Assembly: GCA_963675655.1 (NCBI GenBank)
Contig: OY776489.1
Location: 1,612,001 to 1,676,000 of the forward strand
DNA: 64,000 nucleotides
Origin: CAXXOK01 sp963675655
GTDB taxonomy: Bacteria > Bacillota > Clostridia > Christensenellales > Aristaeellaceae
Reading direction: 5' to 3'
Shown piece after piece: positions 25,324 through 34,036 of this stretch. The notes beneath the pieces are model-generated. The model had not been told where the DNA came from. It ran no database searches and was given only the letters and a program-made list of their open reading frames with translations. A program made the translations under genes and the position numbers. The stretch's first letter is position 1, and each line of letters starts with the position of its first letter.

Positions 25324-26400
25324 ATGCGAAAACTATGCTTGCTGCTTTGCCTGCTGTTGACCGTATCGGCGCTGCCGACCGGTATGGCACTGGCAAACGT
25401 AAAAAAGCTGGAAATCGATACGACGGCTGTGCGCCTGGATCTGAGCAAGCTGAAAAACATGAGCTCGACCGAGGTAAGCACCTTGGCCGCAATGCTGAAC
25501 GCCTGCCCGGATTTGCAAACCTGCGACATGTCCGGGGTGAGTATGCTGCTGGTGACCATGGCAAATTTAACGGAGGCGTGCCCGCAAATCGAGTTTCACT
25601 TCACCATCCCGGTGGACGATAAGAAAGTGGATGGCTTTACCGAAACGTTTGATTTTGACGGCCTGCACCGTTCCAGCAAAGTCAAATTTTCCGCGTTTAA
25701 GCGCATTATGTCGTGCCTGCCAAAAGTGAGCCACGTTACAATGTACAGCGCTCCGTACAGCTTGGAGCATATGGAGGAGCTGCTGGCGCGCTACCCCGAC
25801 GTAACGTTTGCGTGGACCCTGCGCTTTAACGGCATTCAGCTGAAAAACACAGCAACCGCCTATTCCACACTGAAGGGGCGGCAGGACCCGCGCTATACGG
25901 CGGAGGATTTAGCGCCGCTTACGCAGTACTGCCCGGATTTGCTGGGGTTGGATGTGGGGCACAACAATGTGAGCGACCTTTCGCTGCTGACCAACTGGCC
26001 GCATCTGCGCTGGTTGATTGATATTGATTCCAAAGTGCCCGTCACCGATTTGTCGCCCCTTACCGGGCTTGACGAGCTGGAATATGTGGAACTGTTTATG
26101 CAAAACATTACGGATATTTCGCCGCTGGCCAATAAAACGCATTTGCTGGATTTAAACCTGTGCTACAACGATGTTACCGATCTGTCCCCGCTGTACTCCT
26201 GCGTAAATCTGGAGCGCCTGCACATATCCCACAACCCGAACCTGACGCAGGAAGAGGTGGATAAGCTGCAGGCGGTGCTGCCTGATTGTGTGATAGAAAC
26301 GGAAACAAAGCAGTCTACCGGCGCGGGCTGGCGGGAGCACGAGCGCTATTTTGTGATCTATGAAGGGTTTAATACCGGCGTATATATTCCTTTTGAGTAG
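25324..26400 (+). CDS. Exported leucine-rich repeat protein
   Basis: A 358-residue protein with a signal peptide (KLCLLLCLLLTVSALPTGMA). From about residue 200 it has LRR units of the internalin-like type: 'CPDLLGLDVGHNNVSDLSLL', 'LDELEYVELFMQNITDISPL' and 'THLLDLNLCYNDVTDLSPLY'. Residues 30-190 hold similar but more degenerate units ('MLNACPDLQTCDMSGVSML'). LRR proteins bind protein or glycan partners, here outside the cell. No anchor, sortase motif or lipobox is visible. GGGAGG lies 11 bases before ATG 25324. It sits between the NAGPA-domain genes and the PIG-L gene with an 11-base gap to the latter. Confidence 0.82.
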   Translation: MRKLCLLLCLLLTVSALPTGMALANVKKLEIDTTAVRLDLSKLKNMSSTEVSTLAAMLNACPDLQTCDMSGVSMLLVTMANLTEACPQIEFHFTIPVDDKKVDGFTETFDFDGLHRSSKVKFSAFKRIMSCLPKVSHVTMYSAPYSLEHMEELLARYPDVTFAWTLRFNGIQLKNTATAYSTLKGRQDPRYTAEDLAPLTQYCPDLLGLDVGHNNVSDLSLLTNWPHLRWLIDIDSKVPVTDLSPLTGLDELEYVELFMQNITDISPLANKTHLLDLNLCYNDVTDLSPLYSCVNLERLHISHNPNLTQEEVDKLQAVLPDCVIETETKQSTGAGWREHERYFVIYEGFNTGVYIPFE

Positions 26401-26410
26401 GAGGTTGATG

Positions 26411-27634
26411 ATGCTTTTTCCAAGCGGAGCCCATAACAAACAAGACCATAAACCCCTGTGGATGCTGGTGATTCTTTTTTCCCTTGTACTGCTTACATTT
26501 GGCAGCGCGGCGCAGGCAAGCACGGCAGCGCAGGCTGCGGATATCACGCTGGAATGCCTGTTTGACGGTAAAGGCGGCAAACTCCAGCGCATCTGCGATC
26601 ATAAACTGTTTACGGTGTGGAATTGCTCCAAACAGGACGGTACCTTTTGCCTTACCATTACTGCGCCGGAAGGAAAAACGGTCGGCGGCGTAATGATACA
26701 CTGGTCGGAAACACCCATGGCGATTGATGTGCAGGCGCAAACCGAAGCTGGAACTTGGGAAACGGTGGCGGGCTGCGACGCGGATTTTCTGGTGCAGTAT
26801 ATCGCTGTTCCCTCGCTTGCGCAGTGCCGGCTGGTGGTGCGCGATCATCCTGAGCAGCCAATGCGGATTGCAGAAATCGCGGTTTGCACGCCGGGTACGC
26901 CCCCGGCGGATTTTCAGGTTTGGGAAAAACCCGGCGATAAAGTGGATATGCTGCTGCTGGTCGCTCACCCCGATGATGAGGTGCTTTGGTTTGGCGGGAT
27001 GATCCCCTACTATGCGGGCGAACAGGATAAAAAAATTCTGGTCGTATGCGCGACAACCAAGCAGCTGTACCGGCGGCTGGAATTGCTGGACAGCCTGTGG
27101 ACCTGCGGCGATCGCGCGTATCCCATTTTGTTTGATTTGCCCGATTACGTGGGCAGCAAAGGGGTGGAAGGCCTTTTGGAGGACTGGGGCCGCGATGAGC
27201 TGGTGCAAAACTATACCGAACTATTCCGGCGGTACAAGCCGGATGTGGTAATGCTGCATGATATGAAGGGGGAAACCGGGCATACGGCACATAAGGCGAT
27301 GAACTACCTTGGCCGCATGTGCGCCCAGCTGGCGGCGGACCCCACGCAATACCCCGAATCGGCCGCCGCGTACGGCGTATGGGATACACCCAAGATTTAC
27401 ATTCATCTGTATGAGGAAAATACAATTTATATGGATTGGAACACCCCGCTTACGGCCTTTGGCGGTATGACCGCGCAGGATGTGGCCCGCGCCGGATTCG
27501 CCAAACAGGTGTCCCAGGCGGTAAACCATAAGCTGAAGGATGGCGGCGAATACGACAATTCCTGCTTTGGGCTGTACTATACGCTGGTTGGGCCGGATGT
27601 AGCGAAGAACGATTTATTTGAGAATATTCCATAA
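26411..27634 (+). CDS. Exported PIG-L family deacetylase with carbohydrate-binding-like domain
   Basis: A ~407-residue protein. An N-terminal hydrophobic segment ('WMLVILFSLVLLTFGSAAQA', about residues 17-37) is a signal peptide. Residues ~45-160 look like an F5/8C (discoidin)-type beta-sandwich ('GTFCLTITAPEGKTVGGVMI'). The PIG-L/LmbE domain follows: 'DMLLLVAHPDDEVLWFGGMI', with the H-P-D-D metal and catalytic motif, and 'HDMKGETGHTAHKAMNYLG' with the second zinc-binding histidine region. Relatives remove N-acetyl groups from N-acetylglucosamine conjugates. TAGGAGG suggests ATG 26411 or 26408. It ends the exported cluster and fits a role in modifying cell-envelope amino sugars. Confidence 0.86.
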   Translation: MLFPSGAHNKQDHKPLWMLVILFSLVLLTFGSAAQASTAAQAADITLECLFDGKGGKLQRICDHKLFTVWNCSKQDGTFCLTITAPEGKTVGGVMIHWSETPMAIDVQAQTEAGTWETVAGCDADFLVQYIAVPSLAQCRLVVRDHPEQPMRIAEIAVCTPGTPPADFQVWEKPGDKVDMLLLVAHPDDEVLWFGGMIPYYAGEQDKKILVVCATTKQLYRRLELLDSLWTCGDRAYPILFDLPDYVGSKGVEGLLEDWGRDELVQNYTELFRRYKPDVVMLHDMKGETGHTAHKAMNYLGRMCAQLAADPTQYPESAAAYGVWDTPKIYIHLYEENTIYMDWNTPLTAFGGMTAQDVARAGFAKQVSQAVNHKLKDGGEYDNSCFGLYYTLVGPDVAKNDLFENIP

Positions 27635-27669
27635 CGGTAAAATGAATAAAAATGTATATTTTTTTGCGG

Positions 27670-27714
27670 GCAGGCGGGACATAAGCAGGCTACTGCGTTA
27701 GGGTTCCCGCCTGT
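27670..27714. other. Hairpin after the exported-protein cluster
   Basis: GCAGGCGGGA pairs perfectly with TCCCGCCTGT around a 25-nt loop. The T-run lies before it on the plus strand, so it may stabilise or end transcripts, but it is not a canonical terminator. Confidence 0.45.
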
Positions 27715-27742
27715 CTGCTGGGTTCAGCCACCTAGCCATTCG

Positions 27743-27771
27743 TTGACATACTCCGGCAGATTGTGTATGAT
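27743..27771 (+). promoter_or_regulatory. Sigma-A promoter of the GGDEF gene
   Basis: TTGACA (27743-27748), 17-base spacer, TATGAT (27766-27771), about 67 bases before the start codon. Confidence 0.78.
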
Positions 27772-27837
27772 TATCACCATAATGTAAGGGCTAAGCGAAC
27801 CTTAACTGATGGACGACATATGACCTGAGGAACATGT

Positions 27838-29361
27838 ATGGCTATATTGCAAAACATTCTGTTACTCTCCTCTTGCCTGCTCTTAATCGCCCTGACTGTG
27901 CGCACGGGAAGACATATGAAAGTCGTAGGGATGCCTGCGCTTTTTTTGCTGATCGTTGCCTATCTGGTGTGGGTTGTCGGGGACTTGATCGAGGCGAATT
28001 CGTCCGCCTATCAATGGATACTGTGGGGCAGAAACATACAACAGATCGGCGTTTTTTTAGCGCCGCTTTTTTCCCTGTATTTCAGTGTGGATTATACGGC
28101 TAACAACGCTTTGAAAAAGCTGGCGCATGTTTTTACAGCCGTGCAGATTGTATCGGTCCTACTTATTTTTACCGATCAAGCCCATCATATTATGCGCCAA
28201 AGCGTTAGCCTTGTGCCGGATGCGGTGTTTGGGCGCGCGCTAGTGGTGCAATCGACCCAGATCGGGTCCGCGTTGATTGCCGTCAATTTTTGTCTGCTGC
28301 TGATGGCCGTGGTGAATTTGATTTGGTTTGCGCGTAAGGCAACGGACAAACTGAAAAGGCCGCTTTGGATTATCATCATCAGCTTGGGTGCAACGTTCTT
28401 TTTTACACTGATGCAAGCCACCGTGCTGGAGGAACTGGGTATTATCATACCGATTCCGGTGTGGAACCTGCCGTGCCTGATGCTGTTTTCCTATGCGGTG
28501 CTCAGAAACGGCTTTACCGGAGTGGCGCCTACGGCCTATAACAAGGTATTTGAAGTAATCGAGCAGGGCATTATCATCCTTGATGAATACGGGGATGTGA
28601 TCGAGCTTAACCCCCGCGCTTCCGAGCTGATGGCGGACATGGATAACCCTCATGCGCCGACTGTCGGCGTTGCCATTATGCCGTATCTGCTGCAAGGGCA
28701 GGCCGCGGAGACGGAGGCGTTTGCGGCAGACAGTATTCCCGCGGAGCTTAGAAACCGGCAGCGCAGCCGTTACCTCTCGGTTGCGTGCCACGCGCTGGAG
28801 GCGCGAAAGGGAAAACTGCTGGGGTATGTGATTGTACTTACGGATATTACCCTGCTGAAAATCCGTGCGGAAATTGACTCCCTCACCGGCAGCTTCAACA
28901 GGGAAGGGCTTACCAGCGCCTTTACAGATTTGCAAAAGGACGAAGCGCACTACCCGTACCTTTCCGCGTTGATTATCGACATGGATGATTTTAAGAGCAT
29001 CAACGATACCTACGGCCACTTTGAAGGCGATATGATCCTGCGGGATTTTGTGCGGGTCGCCAAGGATGTGCTGCCCGCGAAGCATTTTTTAGCCCGCCTT
29101 GGGGGCGACGAGTTTGTCGCGATTCTCCCGGTGGAACGGCAGGCGGCGGCTGCGATGGCGGACGCGCTGCGTATACGGATTGCCAAGCGCTGCGTGCAGC
29201 ATGAGAACCATACTATACAATATACGATCAGCGTGGGTGTCGCGTCCTGCGCAAACGGTGAATGTACGTTATCCGTGCTTTTGCACAAGGCGGATATCGC
29301 CCTGTACGAGGCCAAGCATCAGGGAAAAAACACCATCAGCGTGGAAGACGCCGTAAGCTAG
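27838..29361 (+). CDS. Membrane-bound diguanylate cyclase (7TM-PAS-GGDEF)
   Basis: A 507-residue protein. Residues ~1-220 form seven hydrophobic helices like the 7TM sensor module of histidine kinases; residues ~235-340 form a PAS-type domain ('FEVIEQGIIILDEYGDVIEL'); the C-terminal domain is GGDEF, with the intact motif at residues 422-426 (RLGGDEF) and 'IIDMDDFKSINDTYGH' for metal and nucleotide binding. An intact motif predicts synthesis of cyclic di-GMP from GTP. The residues before GGDEF (PAKHFLARL) do not match the RxxD inhibitory site, so product inhibition may be missing. It is transcribed alone, with its own promoter and terminator. Confidence 0.9.
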   Translation: MAILQNILLLSSCLLLIALTVRTGRHMKVVGMPALFLLIVAYLVWVVGDLIEANSSAYQWILWGRNIQQIGVFLAPLFSLYFSVDYTANNALKKLAHVFTAVQIVSVLLIFTDQAHHIMRQSVSLVPDAVFGRALVVQSTQIGSALIAVNFCLLLMAVVNLIWFARKATDKLKRPLWIIIISLGATFFFTLMQATVLEELGIIIPIPVWNLPCLMLFSYAVLRNGFTGVAPTAYNKVFEVIEQGIIILDEYGDVIELNPRASELMADMDNPHAPTVGVAIMPYLLQGQAAETEAFAADSIPAELRNRQRSRYLSVACHALEARKGKLLGYVIVLTDITLLKIRAEIDSLTGSFNREGLTSAFTDLQKDEAHYPYLSALIIDMDDFKSINDTYGHFEGDMILRDFVRVAKDVLPAKHFLARLGGDEFVAILPVERQAAAAMADALRIRIAKRCVQHENHTIQYTISVGVASCANGECTLSVLLHKADIALYEAKHQGKNTISVEDAVS

Positions 29362-29437
29362 CATGGCATGGGGCGGGTAAAGCGGAGCCGCCCGGCGGGG
29401 GGGAGAAGCAAGTACAACTGAAAACAACACAAGCAAA

Positions 29438-29462
29438 TAAAAAGCGGCGCTGCCGCTTTTTG
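29438..29462. terminator. Bidirectional Rho-independent terminator
   Basis: AAAAGCGGC-GCT-GCCGCTTTTT, a 9-bp symmetrical stem with A- and T-tracts, 75 bases after the GGDEF gene. It lies about 155 bases past the end of the convergent gene at 29617 and can serve it too. Confidence 0.85.
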
Positions 29463-29616
29463 CGTTATGGGGTTTTCGTGGGGGTTTGCCAAACCGCTAA
29501 CCAGAAGACGCAATGGTCGGAAAGTAAAAATGGGAAGGTTCCGGTAGTAAAAAGGATATTCACAATAGCCCATCCCCGGCTGCGCCGATGCAAGTAAACC
29601 CGTCGGGGAACCTGCT

Positions 29617-31110
29617 TTACGGGGTTTTACCGGGCACGGCCCACAAATCGTGCCACGGGGCGCTGGCGGGCAGGGAGGCGAAATCCTCCCGGGTGTAGAC
29701 GGCTTGCACCTTGCCATCCTTTACGCGAATCAACCGGTCGGCCAGCGCCAGCGAATCCGCCAGATTCACAGCCAGTATCAAAACCGAAATTCCCTTGGCC
29801 AGCAGCCGCTCCATCAGTTTCCAAATTTGCATACGCTGCTGTACATCCGCGCCCATAAAAGGCTGCACACACACCGCCACCTTAGGGCGTTGCAGCAGGA
29901 TGCGGGTAAATACCAGCTCGTATTTTTCCGGCCGCGTCAGCGCCTCCACAGACAAATCGAACACCCGCGCGCCAAGCTGCGCCTCAAACTCGCGCCGTAT
30001 GCTTGCGCGCGGCGCTCTGCGCAGCCAAATATCCGTAATGCGGTGATCCAGCGAAAAGCAAAGGTTATCCATATAGCTTAGTTCCGGAAACAGCATGGTC
30101 TGCGTGGGCTGCTGCTGGATTACGGCAATATCGCGGCTTTTTATGCCGCGCAGGCGTTTGCCCGCCACGCGGATTTCGCCGCCGTCCGGCTTTGCCTCGC
30201 CGCTGAGCAGGGCGATCAGGCTGCTTAGGATGTGGTTATTCAAATCCTGCAATACCACGCACTCGCCCTGCGCGATGCTAAGGCTGAGCGAGGCGATGCT
30301 GCCGAATTGGAGCCCCTGTAACAATAGCGCGGGCGATGCATCCGGGGGTACGGGCGCCAAGCGCGCCTGCCGCTGCACCATTTGCGTATAGGCTTCCACG
30401 CCGAAGCATTGCATTACCTCCGGCGGGGTATCGGCGGTGGAGACAACCTTGGCAATCTGCCCGTTGACCATAATGGCCGCGCGGTTGCAAATTTGCCGCG
30501 CTTCCTCGTAATGGCGGCTCACATAGAGAAATGAAAATCCCTTGGAGGCGTAATGCCGCAAAATGCGCTGCAAGCTATCCAGCCGCGCATCGCTGATGAC
30601 ACTGCCCGGCTCCATCAGTACGATCAACCGGCAGCCCGCCACTACCGCCTTCACCAGCTCCGTAACAAAACGGGGGAACGCGGTCAGGTCCCGCGCGTAC
30701 ATATCCGCGGACAGGTTTACGCCGGTTTCCTGCAAAAACGGCTCCAGCTGCTTATTGAGCACGCTGCGGCGAATCAGCCACTTTTTAAAGCCCTGCCGGA
30801 GAACAAACACATTATCCGCAACGGTCAAATCGTCCGCCAGACCGCTGCGGCTTTCGATAACGGCGATGCGGTTTTCGCTGTAATCCGATTGCTGCCAGTG
30901 GTTAACCAGCTTGCCGCGGTAATACACGTAGCCATAGTGCAGCGGCAGGTTCTGGCGCAATAGCCGGATCACCGCATCCAGCCCCGTATCGTTAATGGGG
31001 ATCAGCCCTACGATCTCCCCAGCGTCGATATCCAGACAGAAATGGTTGAGTTCCGTAATGCCCTGCTCCCGGTAGGCAACGCGGTCCATGCGGAGTACTT
31101 CTTCTTTCAT
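29617..31110 (-). CDS. Tandem sugar-type ABC ATPase with lost catalytic motifs
   Basis: A 497-residue protein with the length and two-domain layout of RbsA-type ATPases, but all nucleotide motifs are gone. The first Walker A position reads 'GEIVGLIPINDTGLDAVIRL' (residues 31-50) and lacks GxxGxGKST; the LSGGxQQ position reads LTAFPRFVTEL; Walker B reads 'CRLIVLMEPGSVISDA'. The second domain has 'VVLQDLNNHILSSLIALL', LSVEALTRPEKYEL and 'VAVCVQPFMGADVQ'. The H-loop histidine (YVSRHYEE) and overall fold signals remain. The frame is fully open and overlaps the kinase gene by ATGA, so it is a maintained gene, not a decaying one. I infer a regulatory, non-hydrolysing role with the downstream two-component pair. 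Confidence 0.85.
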   Translation of the reverse strand: MKEEVLRMDRVAYREQGITELNHFCLDIDAGEIVGLIPINDTGLDAVIRLLRQNLPLHYGYVYYRGKLVNHWQQSDYSENRIAVIESRSGLADDLTVADNVFVLRQGFKKWLIRRSVLNKQLEPFLQETGVNLSADMYARDLTAFPRFVTELVKAVVAGCRLIVLMEPGSVISDARLDSLQRILRHYASKGFSFLYVSRHYEEARQICNRAAIMVNGQIAKVVSTADTPPEVMQCFGVEAYTQMVQRQARLAPVPPDASPALLLQGLQFGSIASLSLSIAQGECVVLQDLNNHILSSLIALLSGEAKPDGGEIRVAGKRLRGIKSRDIAVIQQQPTQTMLFPELSYMDNLCFSLDHRITDIWLRRAPRASIRREFEAQLGARVFDLSVEALTRPEKYELVFTRILLQRPKVAVCVQPFMGADVQQRMQIWKLMERLLAKGISVLILAVNLADSLALADRLIRVKDGKVQAVYTREDFASLPASAPWHDLWAVPGKTP

Positions 31111-32147
31111 GGCAGTACCTCGCTGGACAGCAGCGCGCGGTTGCTGGTAATCATCGGCAGGGTGATGCGCACATCGGTGCCCGCCATGGGGATGGAGAAC
31201 ACGTGCAGCCCGTATTCTTCGCCGAATAGCAAGTGGATGCGGTTGTTCACGTTCATCAGCGCCACGCCGCCATGCTGCTCCTCCTTATCCTCCTGAAAGG
31301 CGCGTCCGCTTTTATCCAGCTGTTCGTTCAAGCGCGAGAGCGCCTGCTCGTCCATGCCGATGCCGTCGTCCGATACCAGTATAGTTAGTAATTTTTCGGT
31401 GCATTCCAGCTTTACGGTCAGCTTGCCCGCGCCGATTTTAAACTCCGTACCGTGGATGATGCTGTTTTCCAGTATCGGCTGCAGCGTCAGCTTGGGGATG
31501 CGGCAGCGGTAGATGGCCTCCCGGTCCTCGGGTGCGCACTCGATGTTCAGGCTCAGCCGTGGGCCGAAGCGGTACTGCTGAATGCGAAAGTAGGTTTCGC
31601 AGTTTTGCAGCTCTTCTTCCACCGAAACCAGATTTTCTACCTTACTGATGGTGTAGCGGAAGAAAACGGCCAGCGCCTCGGTCATATCGGCGACGCTGCT
31701 CAGCCCCGCGACCAGCGCCTCGCTGCGGATGCTCTCCAGCGTGTTATATAAAAAGTGGGGATTGATCTGGTTTTGCAGGGCGCGGTACTGCGCCTGCCGT
31801 TTGCTGAGCTTGAGCAGGCTGGTGGTGTTGAATTCCTCTTTTACATAGCGGGTGAGGCGCTCGGTAACGGGGCTTAAGCTTACGTCGCTGTTTTCCAGAC
31901 TGGAAAGGGAATAGCCTTCCAAAAAAAGGCCGATCATCCGCTCGGTGCGGCGGTAGGGGCGCACCACGCCGAAATAGTAGAAAAGACAAACACCGATTTC
32001 CAGTACCAGCCCAACGGTGACCAGCCATGGCCACGCGCCGTGGCGGCTGGCCAGCAGGCAGCCCACCGCCATCAGCAGGACGATGGCGACCTGCGCAATG
32101 CCCAGCACCAGCACGGTGTGGCTTAAGTAGCGGGATTTCCATTTCAT
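31107..32147 (-). CDS. Sensor histidine kinase (LytS/YesM type) without an extracellular sensor domain
   Basis: A 346-residue kinase. Two hydrophobic helices (residues ~10-33 and ~41-60) are joined by only about 8 residues (SRHGAWP), so there is almost nothing outside the membrane. The His_kinase domain has 'QINPHFLYNTLESIRSEAL' with His131 as phosphorylation site, and the HATPase domain has 'LQPILENSIIHG' (N box), VSDDGIGMD (G1) and 'GGVALMNVNNRI'. YesM-type kinases usually have a large external domain; this one probably reads the state of a partner. It lies between the dead ATPase and the response regulator in one operon: overlap of 4 bases with the first, a 14-base gap to the second. Confidence 0.9.
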   Translation of the reverse strand: MKWKSRYLSHTVLVLGIAQVAIVLLMAVGCLLASRHGAWPWLVTVGLVLEIGVCLFYYFGVVRPYRRTERMIGLFLEGYSLSSLENSDVSLSPVTERLTRYVKEEFNTTSLLKLSKRQAQYRALQNQINPHFLYNTLESIRSEALVAGLSSVADMTEALAVFFRYTISKVENLVSVEEELQNCETYFRIQQYRFGPRLSLNIECAPEDREAIYRCRIPKLTLQPILENSIIHGTEFKIGAGKLTVKLECTEKLLTILVSDDGIGMDEQALSRLNEQLDKSGRAFQEDKEEQHGGVALMNVNNRIHLLFGEEYGLHVFSIPMAGTDVRITLPMITSNRALLSSEVLP

Positions 32148-32161
32148 GCCATGCCCTCCCT

Positions 32162-33748
32162 TCAGCCGTACAGCTTGCGGTACTCGCTGGGGGTTAAGCC
32201 GTTTTCCGCCTTAAAGGTGCGTGTAAAATGCTTAAGGTCGCTATACCCCACATTTTGGCATATTTTTGCGATCGGGTGGTTGGTATCCCGCAGCAGGGAA
32301 CGCGCCTCGTCCATGCGTACGTGGGTCACATACTTGGCAAAGCCCTCGCCGGTTTCCTTTTTAAATAAGGTGCTAAAATAGTTGACGCTGAAACCGATGG
32401 CTGCGCTCACCTCTTCCAACGTGATGGGGCTGGCAAAATGCTTTTGAATATACAGCTTCGCACTGCGAATGGGCTGCGCGTCGCGGTCGTTTAAGCGGAC
32501 GCGGGTTTTAGCAAGCTGCTCGCGCTGCAATGTACGCAGGCTGGCAAAAAGCGTATTGATGGATGCGCAGTGTGCGCAGCGGTGGTCAAAATCGGCCAAG
32601 GTTGCCGCGCTGTCCTCCGCGCCCAGACGGTTTACAAACATCTGTCCCGCCATGCGGACCAGCGTTGCCAGCTCCCAGCCGCGCACACCGGGGACGGAAA
32701 CGGCTTCTTCCAGTACGGCAACCGCTGCGTCCGCCTCGGCTTCGTCCAGTACGTCGATGGCGTGCGTGGCAGCCAGCGTGTAGCGCGCCTGAAAATCCAT
32801 ATCCAGTAGGCCGGAGGCGACTGCGCTGCCCTCCAGCAGGAGGCTGGTGCCCTCGGTTAGCCGTTCCGCAAGTACGCGGAAGGCTTCCGGCGCGGATGCG
32901 CTAAGCTCGCTAAAGGTTGTGCAGGCCGTGCCCAGCGCTGCCGAAAACTCAATTTCTCCAAACAGGTTTTTTTCCGCGACCAGCCGGTTTAGACCCGCGC
33001 GTAGCTGGGAGCGAAGCGCCTCCTGATGCTCTCGGGGGTAATTGAGCACGCCCACCAGGCAGGTATCGTGCACATCCAGCACCGCTTCGGTGCACTGGGC
33101 CGATAGAACCGGCTCAAAAACGCCGGTCATTTTTTTCAACACGATAGAAAGAGAGGGGATACCGAAGCGGTCCGGGTCATAATCCGGCTTGACCAATAAA
33201 AGCTGCAATACGCCGTCTTTGGCGGCGAAGTGGTACGTGCGGGCGATGCTTTGCGCATCCTCTGCGCACAGGCGGCCCGAAAGCAGATCGGTGATCAATT
33301 TGGCGCGTAGCAGTTGGCGGTCGTCCTCGCGGCGTTCGCGCAGAAACTCTATATCCGTTTGCTGGCGCATGCGCGCGGTGCAGCGCTCCGCCATTTTAGC
33401 AAGCGAGCGGTTAAGCGCCTCCCGGTTGATGGGCTTGAGCAGGTATTCGCCCACGCCGAAGCGGATGGCGGTTTGCGCATAATCAAACTGAGCGTAGCCG
33501 CTGATAACGATAACCTCTAATTCCGGTATCAGCTTATGCGCTTCTTCTACCAGCTTTAAGCCGTCGCAGCCGGGCATACGGATGTCCGTAATTAATATAT
33601 CCGGCGTCAGCGCGCGCACCAGTTCTAGCGCGGCAGGCCCGTTTTCCGCGGTGCCTACCACTTCCAGCCCGAGCTTTTGCCACTCGCCCAGCGCCTGTAT
33701 CAACTGACAAATGCGTTCTTCGTCATCTGCGATTATCACGCGCAGCAT
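32162..33748 (-). CDS. AraC-family response regulator (YesN type)
   Basis: A 528-residue regulator. The receiver domain has acidic residues in 'VIIADDEERICQLI', phosphoacceptor Asp55 in 'PDILITDIRMPGCDG' and the conserved lysine in LLKP. A middle region of about 280 residues has no recognised domain. The C-terminal AraC helix-turn-helix pair reads 'ITLEEVSAAIGFSVNYFSTL' and 'KICQNVGYSDLKHFTRTFK'. The start ATG at 33748 follows GGAGGG by 6 bases. It is phosphorylated by the neighbouring kinase and probably controls the upstream sugar importer (34037-37609). Confidence 0.92.
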   Translation of the reverse strand: MLRVIIADDEERICQLIQALGEWQKLGLEVVGTAENGPAALELVRALTPDILITDIRMPGCDGLKLVEEAHKLIPELEVIVISGYAQFDYAQTAIRFGVGEYLLKPINREALNRSLAKMAERCTARMRQQTDIEFLRERREDDRQLLRAKLITDLLSGRLCAEDAQSIARTYHFAAKDGVLQLLLVKPDYDPDRFGIPSLSIVLKKMTGVFEPVLSAQCTEAVLDVHDTCLVGVLNYPREHQEALRSQLRAGLNRLVAEKNLFGEIEFSAALGTACTTFSELSASAPEAFRVLAERLTEGTSLLLEGSAVASGLLDMDFQARYTLAATHAIDVLDEAEADAAVAVLEEAVSVPGVRGWELATLVRMAGQMFVNRLGAEDSAATLADFDHRCAHCASINTLFASLRTLQREQLAKTRVRLNDRDAQPIRSAKLYIQKHFASPITLEEVSAAIGFSVNYFSTLFKKETGEGFAKYVTHVRMDEARSLLRDTNHPIAKICQNVGYSDLKHFTRTFKAENGLTPSEYRKLYG

Positions 33749-33896
33749 GGTTTTCCCTCCAATATCATCAGGCAACCGCCGGAATAGGCTTGCTTTTGCA
33801 CTGGCCGCCACGAGCGGTTACACTTCGCGGCGGGGGCAAAGGGGCTGTATGCGGCGGTTTTATCGTAGGAACAGTATAGCACACGGGGGGTAAATG

Positions 33897-33965
33897 AAAA
33901 AGTCCCGGCTGTGCCTGCGCCAGCGCCGTGCCGGGCGGGAGCGCGTGTGCCTGTGCGCTCCCGCC
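33897..33965 (-). terminator. Terminator region of the second ribose-type importer
   Basis: Minus strand: a perfect 11-bp hairpin GGCGGGAGCGC/GCGCTCCCGCC (33934-33965), then a second stem CCCGGC/GCCGGG followed by ACTTTTTC (33897-33935). It lies between the binding-protein gene and the response-regulator gene and separates the importer from the signalling operon, at least partly. The remaining bases of this 288-base gap hold nothing else. Confidence 0.65.
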
Positions 33966-34036
33966 CCTTGCGGGCGTGGTATGCGGCCAGCCGGGGTTTT
34001 TGCAGGCTGGATAAGCCCGCTACTGTTACCGTTTGT

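Noticed and set aside
27670..27714. Hairpin as a standard terminator for the PIG-L gene
   Set aside because: The T-run lies before the hairpin and not after it, so it is listed only as a hairpin.
29617..31110. Degenerate ATPase as a pseudogene
   Set aside because: The frame is intact over 497 codons, overlaps the kinase gene by 4 bases, and keeps the family length; selection for a different role is more likely than decay.
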